Shown piece after piece: positions 21,768-29,117 of a stretch of 34,931 nt of DNA. Positions within the stretch are counted from its first letter, which is position 1, and every line of letters starts with the position of its first letter. Made by a program: the position numbers and the translations under genes. Origin of the DNA: Flemingiibacterium sp045635785 (GTDB taxonomy: Bacteria > Bacillota > Clostridia > Oscillospirales > CAG-272); NCBI GenBank assembly GCA_045635785.1, contig JAZTWJ010000048.1, forward strand, positions 1 to 34,931, given 5' to 3'. Under the pieces are notes generated by a model, which saw nothing but the letters and a program-made list of their open reading frames with translations, was not told where the DNA came from and searched no databases.

Positions 21768-22292
21768 ATTAGCACAAAAGAACTGCAAATCAATGAGGAA
21801 ATCAGGGCAAAAGAAGTCCGGATCATTGGTGACAACGGCGAACAGTTAGGCGTCCTCGCAACGAGCGCCGCACTCGCCATGGCTTACGACAAGGATCTTG
21901 ATCTTGTTCTCATCGCTCCCACCGCGACTCCCCCCGTATGCCGCATCATGGACTACGGCAAATATCGCTTTGAGCGCGATAAGAAGGAAAAAGAGGCAAA
22001 AAAGAAGCAGACCATCGTTGAGGTAAAGGAGATTCAGTTATCCTGCCGCATTGACACCCACGATTTCGAAACCAAGGTGAAGCACGCACATCGTTTTCTC
22101 GGTGACGGCAACAAGGTCAGAGTCGTTGTAAAATTCAAGGGACGCGAAATGAGCCACTTAGACATCGGACGCGATATGCTCGAAAAGTTCGAGAAGGCGT
22201 GCGAAGGCGCGGGCTCTGTCGATAAACGCCCCACATTGGAAGGCCGCTTCATGAGCATGATTGTCAATCCTGTTAAGGCAGTCGCTAAGTAA
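21768..22292 (+). CDS. infC: Translation initiation factor IF-3 (ATT start)
   Basis: 174 residues beginning (M)STKELQINEEIRAKEVRIIG, the canonical IF-3 start. The N-terminal domain ends near residue 75 (RIMDYGKYRFE), then a Lys/Glu-rich linker (RDKKEKEAKKKQ), then the C-terminal domain (KEIQLSCRIDTHDFETKV through GREMSHLDIG to SMIVNPVKAVAK). IF-3 binds the 30S subunit and rejects non-standard start codons. The start codon is ATT at 21768, with GGAGGT 7 nt upstream; no ATG, GTG or TTG sits at that place. Such rare starts are known in infC of other bacteria and let IF-3 repress itself. It is the first gene of infC-rpmI-rplT. Confidence 0.95.
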   Translation: MSTKELQINEEIRAKEVRIIGDNGEQLGVLATSAALAMAYDKDLDLVLIAPTATPPVCRIMDYGKYRFERDKKEKEAKKKQTIVEVKEIQLSCRIDTHDFETKVKHAHRFLGDGNKVRVVVKFKGREMSHLDIGRDMLEKFEKACEGAGSVDKRPTLEGRFMSMIVNPVKAVAK

Positions 22293-22340
22293 TTGTTGCT
22301 TTGCCGCTATTTTGTCGGCTATAGAGAAGCATCTGCGATA

Positions 22341-22388
22341 CGCATAGCGCGAACCGCAACCAAATGCGCACGTCCGCCGCATTTTTTT
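22341..22388 (+). promoter_or_regulatory. Candidate attenuator between infC and rpmI
   Basis: Terminator: AAATGCG (22362-22368) pairs with CGCATTT (22378-22384), then TTTT. An identical CGCAT at 22341-22345 can pair with the same ATGCG, giving two mutually exclusive structures. It lies in a 133-nt gap upstream of rpmI. Confidence 0.6.
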
Positions 22389-22425
22389 GAAGCGGATGGA
22401 ATATAAAACAAGGAGTATTAGGAAA

Positions 22426-22620
22426 ATGGCAAAAATTAAGACTCACAAGGCAACCGCCAAGAGATTCTCTCTCACTAAGAGCGGAAAGGTTAAGCTCAAT
22501 CATACCAATCGCCGTCATAAGCTCGGCCTCAAGACTGCGAAGAGAAAGAGACAGCTCCGCGGCAACGCATATCTCAGCACTTCGATGGCTCCCACGATCG
22601 CATCGTTGATCAACAAGTAA
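22426..22620 (+). CDS. rpmI: 50S ribosomal protein L35
   Basis: 64 residues starting MAKIKTHKATAKRFSLTKSG, the invariant L35 N-terminus, with HTNRRHKLGLKTAKRKRQLR further on. Very basic. The ATG at 22426 is chosen by family alignment; the reading frame is open from 22387, but that lies in the attenuator region. GGAG lies 10 nt upstream. Second gene of infC-rpmI-rplT, 37 nt before rplT. Confidence 0.97.
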   Translation: MAKIKTHKATAKRFSLTKSGKVKLNHTNRRHKLGLKTAKRKRQLRGNAYLSTSMAPTIASLINK

Positions 22621-22657
22621 TTTCGAACTACAGCAGAATTTTGGAGGATGATATAAA

Positions 22658-23017
22658 ATGGCAAGAGTAAAAGGTGCGATGATGACTCGCAAGAGAAGAA
22701 ATAAGATGCTGAAGCTGGCGAAGGGCTACTGGGGCGCTAAGTCCAAGCACTTCAAGATGGCAAAACAGCAGGTAATGAAGAGCGGCAACTACGCTTTCGC
22801 AGGCAGAAAGTTGAAGAAGAGAGACTTCCGTTCTCTCTGGATTACCAGAATTTCTGCGCAGGCAAAGGTTTGCGGCATGAATTACTCCACTCTTATGCAC
22901 GGTCTCAAGCTCGCCGGTATCGATTTGAACCGCAAGATGCTTGCAGAAATCGCTGTTTCCGATAAGGATGCGTTCGCTGCTATCGCAGAGCAGGCTAAAG
23001 CAGCTCTCGCAAAATAA
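22658..23017 (+). CDS. rplT: 50S ribosomal protein L20
   Basis: 119 residues with the L20 signature: MARVKGAMMTRKRRNKMLKL, AKGYWGAKSKHFKMAKQQVM and DFRSLWITRISAQAKVCGM. L20 is an early 23S rRNA assembly protein and in many bacteria also represses its own operon by binding the leader. TTGGAGGATGATATAAA precedes the ATG. A strong terminator follows. Confidence 0.97.
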   Translation: MARVKGAMMTRKRRNKMLKLAKGYWGAKSKHFKMAKQQVMKSGNYAFAGRKLKKRDFRSLWITRISAQAKVCGMNYSTLMHGLKLAGIDLNRKMLAEIAVSDKDAFAAIAEQAKAALAK

Positions 23018-23033
23018 GAACCTAAGATTAAAA

Positions 23034-23056
23034 ACCGGCTCACCGCCGGTTTTTTT
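23034..23056 (+). terminator. Terminator of infC-rpmI-rplT
   Basis: ACCGGC TCACC GCCGGT followed by TTTTTT. Confidence 0.93.
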
Positions 23057-23141
23057 CGTCATTAGAATGTTGGGAATCTCTGAAATTCCGAAAAGATGCA
23101 GAAAGCAAATTTTTGAGGTGCCCTGTTGTTAGGAGACTGCT

Positions 23142-23954
23142 ATGGCAAACCTTCGGGATGAAATCATCACCAGCCGCAAAAACCCGCTCATTGTTCGCAC
23201 GGCAAAGCTTTCGGATAAAAAACAACGCGATGCGGAGGGGCTTTTCCGCATTGATGGCGTCAAGCTTTTTGAGGAGGCTGTGCGGAGCGGTATTCGTATT
23301 GAATATATTTTTATCGCAGAATCGAGGCGGGAGCGCATCCTGCATGAGATTGGCGCAATGTTGGAACAGATAGACGGCACGGTGATTTTTGTCTCCGATG
23401 AGGTGCTCGACAAGCTGACCGACGAGGCGGCGCCGCAGGGCATTCTTGCGGTGGCGCATCGTTTCGAAACCTTGCCTGCCGACGTTCCCGAGGGCAGCCT
23501 GCGCGCATTATGGCTGTCGGGCATCCGTGATCCCGGCAATCTTGGCACCATGATTCGTACCGCGTATGCCTTTGGCGTGGAGCGCGTGTATATCAGCCGC
23601 GATTCGGCGGATATCTATTCTCCCAAGGTCATTCGCGCGGCAATGGGAACGATTTTCAGACAGAAGCTGACAATGATTGACGATGAGCTTGCATTCGCCG
23701 CTCAGATGCAAGCGGCGGGCTGCGAGCTGTATGCGGCAGCCTTGAACCGTCGGGCGAAGCGGCTTGGCAGTTTCCCGCTTCCACCGCGGATGTGTGTAGC
23801 CGTGGGCAATGAGGGGCACGGTTTGTCGGCGGAGTTTATCGAAGCCTGCAGCGGCACCCTGTTTATTCCCATGGCGGAGGGATGCGAATCGCTGAATGCC
23901 GCCGCTGCCGCCACGGTCCTTGTTTGGGAAATGTCAAGGGACGGGCTCGTTTGA
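23142..23954 (+). CDS. SpoU-family RNA 2'-O-ribose methyltransferase
   Basis: 270 residues. An N-terminal RNA-binding (L30e-like) domain (RKNPLIVRTAKLSDKKQRD, then LFRIDGVKLFEEAVRSG) precedes the knotted SPOUT catalytic domain. The three SpoU motifs are present: SGIRDPGNLGTMIRTAYAFG (motif 1), VAVGNEGHGLSAEF (motif 2) and IPMAEGCESLNAAAAATVL (motif 3). It resembles RlmB/TrmH-like enzymes that methylate a ribose in 23S rRNA or tRNA. The exact target is unknown. TTAGGAG lies about 6 nt before the ATG. In many Firmicutes such a gene follows rplT, as here. Confidence 0.92.
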   Translation: MANLRDEIITSRKNPLIVRTAKLSDKKQRDAEGLFRIDGVKLFEEAVRSGIRIEYIFIAESRRERILHEIGAMLEQIDGTVIFVSDEVLDKLTDEAAPQGILAVAHRFETLPADVPEGSLRALWLSGIRDPGNLGTMIRTAYAFGVERVYISRDSADIYSPKVIRAAMGTIFRQKLTMIDDELAFAAQMQAAGCELYAAALNRRAKRLGSFPLPPRMCVAVGNEGHGLSAEFIEACSGTLFIPMAEGCESLNAAAAATVLVWEMSRDGLV

Positions 23955-24032
23955 TACGTGTTTTGGGACGGAGGATGCCTTTTAAGCGCGTTTTTGCGAA
24001 CGCGAATCCGATATAATAAAGGAGGAAGAGTT

Positions 24033-25988
24033 ATGAGCAATCAAGAGAATAAAAAATTTTATATTACCACACCGATTTATTATCCCAGCGATAAGCTGCA
24101 CATCGGTCACACCTACTGCACTGTGGCAACCGATGCCATGGCGCGCTATAAGCGCATGACGGGACATGATGTCATTTTCTTGACCGGCACCGATGAGCAC
24201 GGTCAAAAGATCGAGGATAAGGCAAAGGAAGCCGGCGTATCGCCCCAGCAGTTCGTGGACAATATTGTCACGGGCGAGCGCGGCGTGCAGGATCTGTGGA
24301 AGCTGATGAACATCTCCAACGATCGCTTTATCCGCACCACCGACGATTATCACGTGGAAGCCATTCAGAAGATCTTCAAGAAGATGTACGAAAACGGCGA
24401 TATCTACAAGGGAAGCTACAAGGGCAAATACTGCAAGCCCTGCGAATCCTTCTGGACGGAGAGCCAGCTTGTGGACGGCAAATGCCCCGACTGCGGAAGA
24501 GCCGTTGAGGATGCGGAGGAGGAAGCATATTTCTTCCGTCTTTCCAAGTATGCGGATCGCGTACAGGATCTGCTCGAAAACACCGATTTTCTTGAGCCGC
24601 GCCCCCGCGTCAACGAGATGGTCAACAACTTTATCAAGCCCGGTCTTGAGGACCTGTGCGTTTCCCGTACTTCCTTTACATGGGGCGTTCCCGTGGACTT
24701 TGATCCCGGTCATGTGGTCTATGTATGGGTGGATGCACTGTTCAACTATACCACCGCGCTGGGCTTCATGAACGGCAAGTACGACGATTATAAGGATTTC
24801 TGGCCCGCGGATGTGCATTTTGTGGGCAAGGAGATCGTCCGATTCCATTCCATCATTTGGCCCGCGATGCTCATGAGCATGGAAATGCCTTTGCCGAAGA
24901 AGGTGTTCGGTCACGGTTGGCTTCTTTTGGATGGCGGCAAGATGTCCAAATCCAAGGGCAACGTGGTTGACCCCTATGTGCTGGCGGAAAAGTTCGGCGT
25001 GGATGCGCTTCGCTTCTTCCTTCTGCGCACCTTCCCCTTCGGCTCCGATGGCAACTTCTCCAATGAAGCGCTGATCGGCACCGTCAATGTGGATCTTGCC
25101 AACGATCTTGGCAATCTGCTCTCCCGTACCGTTTCCATGGTGGACAAATATTTCGGCGGAACGCTTCCCGCTGTTCAGACAGAGGATGCGGAAAAGGATG
25201 CGGAAATCGTATCGCTCATTGCGAACCTGCGCGGTCTGTATGAGGAGCAGATGGAAAAATTTGCGTTCCAGAACGCGCTGGCAGAGATCTTCAAGGTCAT
25301 CAGCCGCGCTAACAAATATATCGACGAAACGGCACCTTGGGTGCTTGCCAAGGATATGGAAGCAAACGGCGCTCGCCTGGGACGTGTCATGTACAATCTG
25401 CTTGAGGTTTTGCGCGTTTCTGCGATCCTGCTGGCTCCCTTTATGCCCACTTCCTCTGCGGAAGTGCTGAAGCAGATCGGCGCTTGCCCGTGCTGCACCA
25501 CTTGGGAGGCGGCGGCAAGCTACGGCAAGCTGAAAGCGGACGCAACCGTCAAGCGCGGCGAGAATCTGTTCCCCCGCATTGACGAAGCAAAGATGCTGGC
25601 TGAGCTGGAGGCGGAGCGCGAGGCTGCGGCGAAGGCATCCGCTTCTGTGGAAAAGCCCGAGGGTTGTGCGATCATCGGTATTGACGATTTTATGAAGGTG
25701 GAGCTGCGCACGGCGCAGGTTCTCTCCTGCGAGCCCATCAAGAAGGCGAAAAAACTGCTTTGTCTGCAAATTGACTTAGGTTATGAAAAACGTCAGGTGG
25801 TATCCGGCATTGCCAAGTGGTATAAGCCTGAGGATTTGATCGGCAAAAAGCTGATTGTGGTGGCAAATCTTGCGCCTGCAAAGCTTTGCGGCGTGGAGAG
25901 CAACGGTATGATTCTCGCATCGGGCGAGGAGGAAGTCCGCGTGGTATTCCTCGATGCCGAAACGCCGTTAGGCGAGCGTGTGCGATAA
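24033..25988 (+). CDS. metG: Methionine-tRNA ligase
   Basis: 651 residues. The class I Rossmann core has HIGH at about residues 23-26 (SDKLHIGHTYC) and KMSKS in GGKMSKSKGNVV (about 305). A zinc knuckle is visible as CKPC...CPDC (residues about 132-155). The C-terminal part carries an EMAP/Trbp111-type tRNA-binding domain (FMKVELRTAQVLSCEPIKKA, then SGIAKWYKPEDLIGKKLIVV), which dimerises MetRS in Firmicutes. AAAGGAGG 7-8 nt before the ATG fixes the start; the frame is open from 23958, but that stretch is not protein-like. The next gene, tatD, overlaps the stop codon by one base. Confidence 0.97.
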   Translation: MSNQENKKFYITTPIYYPSDKLHIGHTYCTVATDAMARYKRMTGHDVIFLTGTDEHGQKIEDKAKEAGVSPQQFVDNIVTGERGVQDLWKLMNISNDRFIRTTDDYHVEAIQKIFKKMYENGDIYKGSYKGKYCKPCESFWTESQLVDGKCPDCGRAVEDAEEEAYFFRLSKYADRVQDLLENTDFLEPRPRVNEMVNNFIKPGLEDLCVSRTSFTWGVPVDFDPGHVVYVWVDALFNYTTALGFMNGKYDDYKDFWPADVHFVGKEIVRFHSIIWPAMLMSMEMPLPKKVFGHGWLLLDGGKMSKSKGNVVDPYVLAEKFGVDALRFFLLRTFPFGSDGNFSNEALIGTVNVDLANDLGNLLSRTVSMVDKYFGGTLPAVQTEDAEKDAEIVSLIANLRGLYEEQMEKFAFQNALAEIFKVISRANKYIDETAPWVLAKDMEANGARLGRVMYNLLEVLRVSAILLAPFMPTSSAEVLKQIGACPCCTTWEAAASYGKLKADATVKRGENLFPRIDEAKMLAELEAEREAAAKASASVEKPEGCAIIGIDDFMKVELRTAQVLSCEPIKKAKKLLCLQIDLGYEKRQVVSGIAKWYKPEDLIGKKLIVVANLAPAKLCGVESNGMILASGEEEVRVVFLDAETPLGERVR

Positions 25989-26806
25989 TGGCATTTGCTT
26001 ACGAAGCGTCACGAAAAATGCCGCTGTTTGATACGCACGCGCATTATACGGACGACCGCTTTCTTTGCGAAATCGAGGGCGGCAGGGATGAGCTTCTTGC
26101 CGCCCTTCTGTCGGGCAATGTCAAGCACATTGTCAACGCAGGAACCTCTCTTGCATCGAACGATGAATGCATCGAGCTTGCGGAGAAATACCCCGCACTG
26201 TATGCAACGGCAGGCATTCATCCGGGAGAAGTGGGACCGCTTGCAGATCTCCCCGAAACGATGACACGGTTAAAAGAACAGCTCTCCCACCCGAAGGTGG
26301 TTGCCCTGGGTGAGATCGGGCTTGATTATCACTACGACGACGGCGCCCCGAAGGATGTGCAACAGGCGTGGCTGCGCGCGCAACTGGAAGTGGCGCGCGA
26401 GACGAAAATGCCCGTGGTCATCCATGACCGCGAGGCGCATGGCGACATCATGGACATCCTGCGGGAATATCCCGACGTGACGGGCGAATTTCACAGCTTC
26501 TCTGCCAGCGCGGAGATTGCCAGACAGCTTGTAAATCGCGGCTGGTACATCTCATTTTCGGGTGTTATCACCTTCAAAAACGCGGCGAGGCTGGCGGAGA
26601 TCGTGCCGACGATCCCTCTTGATCGCATCATGATCGAGACGGATGCGCCCTATCTTGCACCGGTGCCCTATCGCGGAAAGATGAATCATTCCGGATTGAT
26701 GGAGTTCACCGCCGCCCGTGCCGCCGAGCTGTATGGTATTCCTGTAGTGGATTTTGCCGCGCATGCCTACGAAAATGCTCTGCGCTTTTTTGGAATTCAC
26801 GAATAA
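25988..26806 (+). CDS. tatD: TatD family metal-dependent hydrolase (DNase)
   Basis: About 272 residues. Metal ligands are visible in order: FDTHAHY (HxH), LGEIGLDYHY (Glu), VVIHDREAHGDIMDIL (His), EFHSFSAS (His) and METDAPYLAPVPYRGK-type IETDAPYLAP (Asp). TatD enzymes are metal-dependent 3'-5' exonucleases or deoxyribonucleases acting in DNA repair. The ATG at 25988 overlaps the metG stop (TAATG). The alternative ATG at 26018 gives MPLFDTHAHY, closer to the usual family start, at 262 residues. The metG-tatD pair is common in Firmicutes. Confidence 0.93.
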   Translation: MAFAYEASRKMPLFDTHAHYTDDRFLCEIEGGRDELLAALLSGNVKHIVNAGTSLASNDECIELAEKYPALYATAGIHPGEVGPLADLPETMTRLKEQLSHPKVVALGEIGLDYHYDDGAPKDVQQAWLRAQLEVARETKMPVVIHDREAHGDIMDILREYPDVTGEFHSFSASAEIARQLVNRGWYISFSGVITFKNAARLAEIVPTIPLDRIMIETDAPYLAPVPYRGKMNHSGLMEFTAARAAELYGIPVVDFAAHAYENALRFFGIHE

Positions 26807-26811
26807 TGCTA

Positions 26812-26850
26812 CCGCAGATTTGCAATAAAAGCGAATCTGCGGATTTTTTT
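26812..26850 (+). terminator. Terminator of metG-tatD
   Basis: CCGCAGATT pairs with AATCTGCGG around a 13-nt loop, then A and TTTTTTT. Confidence 0.93.
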
Positions 26851-26871
26851 GGATATATTGGCGGTATTATC

Positions 26872-26900
26872 TTGACTTTTTTGGAGGAATGTGCTATACT
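26872..26900 (+). promoter_or_regulatory. Promoter of the 203-aa membrane protein
   Basis: TTGACT (26872-26877), 17 nt, TATACT (26895-26900), with a TG two bases before the -10. Confidence 0.75.
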
Positions 26901-26906
26901 AAAAGG

Positions 26907-27110
26907 CGTCGATCAAATGACAATACGGATCGCGCGGTATGCGCGCCCATGGACAGACAATTTGAAAATTTCGTTCCCCGACTGCGGTTTGATGCTTGTA
27001 CGCTGATGTATATTTTGCTTTGCAGAGACCAAGGCGGATAGGATAGTGGGATTTCCGTCGCGGCGCTTTGATGCCGCAAAACAAAATTACATAGAGGAAG
27101 GATCTTATCA
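26907..27110 (+). ncRNA. Long 5' leader, possible structured RNA
   Basis: About 204 nt without a plausible gene between the predicted transcription start and the ATG at 27111. It contains hairpins GCGC-GGTAT-GCGC-like (26932-26948) and GCGGC GCTTTGAT GCCGC (about 27060-27078), and the octamer TTTGATGC occurs twice. I do not recognise a known riboswitch. It may be a cis-regulatory RNA or an independent small RNA read into the gene. Confidence 0.4.
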
Positions 27111-27722
27111 ATGAAGCAAAACAAGCTGTTACGTTACTTCAAATCGTATCTTCTGCAGGAGGCGATCTGTGCTCTTGTATTTTTAGTTGGATTTATTATC
27201 AATCGCTATTTATTTGAGATCCGCGTGCTCGGAAGACCGATCATGGTGATTGGCGTTATCGGTTTCGTGTTCTTCTTGCTTCTCAGGATCAGCGATGCGC
27301 GCTATGAGACATATTTCACCTCAAGCTTTGATAAAATGCCGAAGGAACGGGATCTGGAGCCCGAATATGTTGCCTCGGAATATTCCTTCGAGGGCAATCA
27401 TTTCGCACGTCTCGACAAATCGAATGCCGCGCGCTCGGAAATTTACGTTCGTACCGTATTCTACTTTGACAAGCAGCTCAAGCTGGTGAAGGGCGTCGTG
27501 AATCTGGAAAAGGGAACCAAGGATTTTGAGACGTTTGCATTTGATCATGCCACCGCCGAGCTGGAGCAGGTGGAGCATATGGTGGGAAAAACCAAGAAAA
27601 TCGCGTCTATTATGACGATTACCGACGGCGAAAAAACCTGCCGTTTCCCTGTAAGATACAACGATATCGAGGTGGATCATCTTATCGAAAAGCTGAACAG
27701 AAAGTATTCGCAAACCGCATAA
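27111..27722 (+). CDS. Two-helix membrane protein of unknown function
   Basis: 203 residues. Two transmembrane helices close to the N-terminus (about 17-33, AICALVFLVGFIINRYL, and about 42-60, PIMVIGVIGFVFFLLL) form a hairpin. A soluble region of about 140 residues follows, facing the cytoplasm if the N-terminus is inside (basic MKQNKLLRYFKSYL). The soluble part has YVRTVFYFDKQLKLVKGVVN and FAFDHATAELEQVEH, which suggest a beta-rich PH-like fold, but no family is recognised. GAGGAAGG lies 9 nt before the ATG. The gene stands alone between a promoter with a long leader and a terminator. Confidence 0.8.
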   Translation: MKQNKLLRYFKSYLLQEAICALVFLVGFIINRYLFEIRVLGRPIMVIGVIGFVFFLLLRISDARYETYFTSSFDKMPKERDLEPEYVASEYSFEGNHFARLDKSNAARSEIYVRTVFYFDKQLKLVKGVVNLEKGTKDFETFAFDHATAELEQVEHMVGKTKKIASIMTITDGEKTCRFPVRYNDIEVDHLIEKLNRKYSQTA

Positions 27723-27734
27723 AATCAAAAAATC

Positions 27735-27769
27735 AGCCTGTCGCAAGGAAAATTTGCGGCAGGCTTTTT
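27735..27769. terminator. Terminator between the 203-aa gene and the RadC-like gene
   Basis: AGCCTG-TCGCAA pairs with TTGCG-GCAGGCT, then TTTTT on the plus strand. The preceding A-run gives a weaker T-run on the minus strand, so it may also serve the convergent gene. Confidence 0.9.
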
Positions 27770-27771
27770 GC

Positions 27772-28515
27772 TTATAGAGCGATGTATTGACTGCAGGTCG
27801 TATAACCCGAGTCGTTGATGATGACATATTCAACGACGTTGGCGCCGATGCGGTAGAAGATCTTTGCAGCGTGGCTTGCAAGCTCCAGATCGGCAGCGGT
27901 GGGTATGCGGCTGTCTCCGGGGCAAATTTTTGCAAGGGCGATATGCTTTGTGCGATGGAGGCTCATAAAATCGAGCAGGATCCGCATATCCATCGGCCGC
28001 GGATGCAGTTCCCCATCCGTCAGCTTGGTCACATGCTGAAGCTGCATGGCGGAGGAGAAGGATGCGACCCATGTTTCGGTTCCCGTCGCGGACGAAATGC
28101 TTTTCATGAACATTTCAGCGATCTCGTGGGACTCGGTCAAGCTTGCAGCGGGCACTTTTTTCGTGTCCTGCTGCATCAGTCGACGAACGACCGCACCGAC
28201 GGTGCGGAGCATGCGTGCGCTTTTGAGCCCGATGCCCGGAACGGCAGTCAGACTTCCTTGATCGGCGGAGAAAACCTTCATCATGCTTTTCTCCTGGCTG
28301 CGGAGCAGATAGATGGCGGTATCTCTGGTATCGCGACGGGGGATGGAATAAAACAGCAGAAGCTCGAGTAGCTTTCGGTCGGGCAGTTGATGATCCTTGG
28401 CATTCAGCAGCTCCTGCCGCATGCGCTGACGGTGCCCTTCGCATTCCGGCGGCGGTGCTTTTGACGGGAGCTTCGTCGGAGTCTTCAAGTTGGGATCAGA
28501 GGGGGCTTTTTTCAT
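27772..28515 (-). CDS. RadC-like protein with a degenerate JAMM motif
   Basis: 247 residues in the RadC family. The N-terminal helical domain is clear (HRQRMRQELLNAK..., then LPDRKLLELLLFYSIPRRDT), followed by a helix-hairpin-helix (LTAVPGIGLKSARML). In the C-terminal MPN domain the usual metal-binding segment LAHNHPSGDPTPS is here LAKICPGDSRIPT, so both His of the JAMM HxH are missing; the later Asp region (TAADLELASHAAKIF) remains. It is therefore unlikely to bind zinc as canonical JAMM proteins do. The cellular role of RadC is unsettled in general. The start codon lies 11 nt from a copy of the SD-hairpin leader element. It is the third gene after pdxK and the ECF gene. Confidence 0.85.
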   Translation of the reverse strand: MKKAPSDPNLKTPTKLPSKAPPPECEGHRQRMRQELLNAKDHQLPDRKLLELLLFYSIPRRDTRDTAIYLLRSQEKSMMKVFSADQGSLTAVPGIGLKSARMLRTVGAVVRRLMQQDTKKVPAASLTESHEIAEMFMKSISSATGTETWVASFSSAMQLQHVTKLTDGELHPRPMDMRILLDFMSLHRTKHIALAKICPGDSRIPTAADLELASHAAKIFYRIGANVVEYVIINDSGYTTCSQYIAL

Positions 28516-28526
28516 AAATATGAATG

Positions 28527-28555
28527 GCTTTCACCGCGGCAAAAGCCGCCTTTCT
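28527..28555 (-). promoter_or_regulatory. SD-hairpin leader element, radC copy
   Basis: On the minus strand, AGAAAGG (28555-28549), 2 nt, GCTTTTGC-CGCG-GTGAAAGC (28546-28527), then 11 nt to the ATG at 28515. No SD-like run follows the hairpin in this copy. Confidence 0.75.
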
Positions 28556-28590
28556 GTTTTTGAAAAATGGTTAAAGATGGCGAAAGTCTG

Positions 28591-29100
28591 TCAGCGCTTA
28601 TGCAACCGTCTGTAATCGACAACAAAAGCGATGACGATGTATAAAATGCCGTTTGCCGCCGCCTGTCCAAGATTGAAATAGATGGATGCAAGCGGTGCAG
28701 CGAAACTGCCGGTCAGCAATACTTCCCACAGATAGTAGCCGCCGACACACAGGATGCCTGCAAATACTATGGCTAACAAATTGCGGCGACAAAGCATGCG
28801 GTCTTTCTTTGCTGTAAAGAAAAGCGCGCTTAAGGCTTTGATCACCACGGTTGCGGGTGCCCAAAGAGCATAGCCGGTCAGCAGATCTGCCAATCCTGCG
28901 CCGATGGCACCCGCTGCCATTGCCCACGGAGCGGGCAGCAGAGATGCGGCGAGGAATATAACTGCGTCACCGATATGGACATATCCGCCGGGGAAGGGGA
29001 TGCGCGGCAGATACGCGGTTGCTAAAAAGATGAGCGCAGCCAATACGGCGGTCATGGTCAGACGGCGTATGCGCGCTGCGGTTGGTTGAGAAACAGGCAT
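28591..29100 (-). CDS. ECF transporter S component, likely for a B6-related or pyrimidine vitamer
   Basis: 169 residues with about six transmembrane helices. LTMTAVLAALIFLATAYLP, PFPGGYVHIGDAVIFLAASL and AAGAIGAGLADLLTGYALW are the characteristic S-component segments (GYVHIGDxxIFLA is shared with HmpT/PdxU-type proteins). S components bind a vitamin and dock on a shared ECF energising module encoded elsewhere. It lies 17 nt after the pyridoxal kinase gene, so transport of pyridoxine or pyridoxal is the natural reading; this is inference from context. AGAAAGGAA precedes the ATG by 10-12 nt, with no hairpin. Confidence 0.85.
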   Translation of the reverse strand: MPVSQPTAARIRRLTMTAVLAALIFLATAYLPRIPFPGGYVHIGDAVIFLAASLLPAPWAMAAGAIGAGLADLLTGYALWAPATVVIKALSALFFTAKKDRMLCRRNLLAIVFAGILCVGGYYLWEVLLTGSFAAPLASIYFNLGQAAANGILYIVIAFVVDYRRLHKR

Positions 29101-29117
29101 GGTTATTCGCTTCCTTT

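Noticed and set aside
24012..24017. TATAAT just before metG as a promoter
   Set aside because: No -35 at 16-18 nt, and a start 7 nt later would leave out most of the SD. metG may be transcribed from upstream instead.
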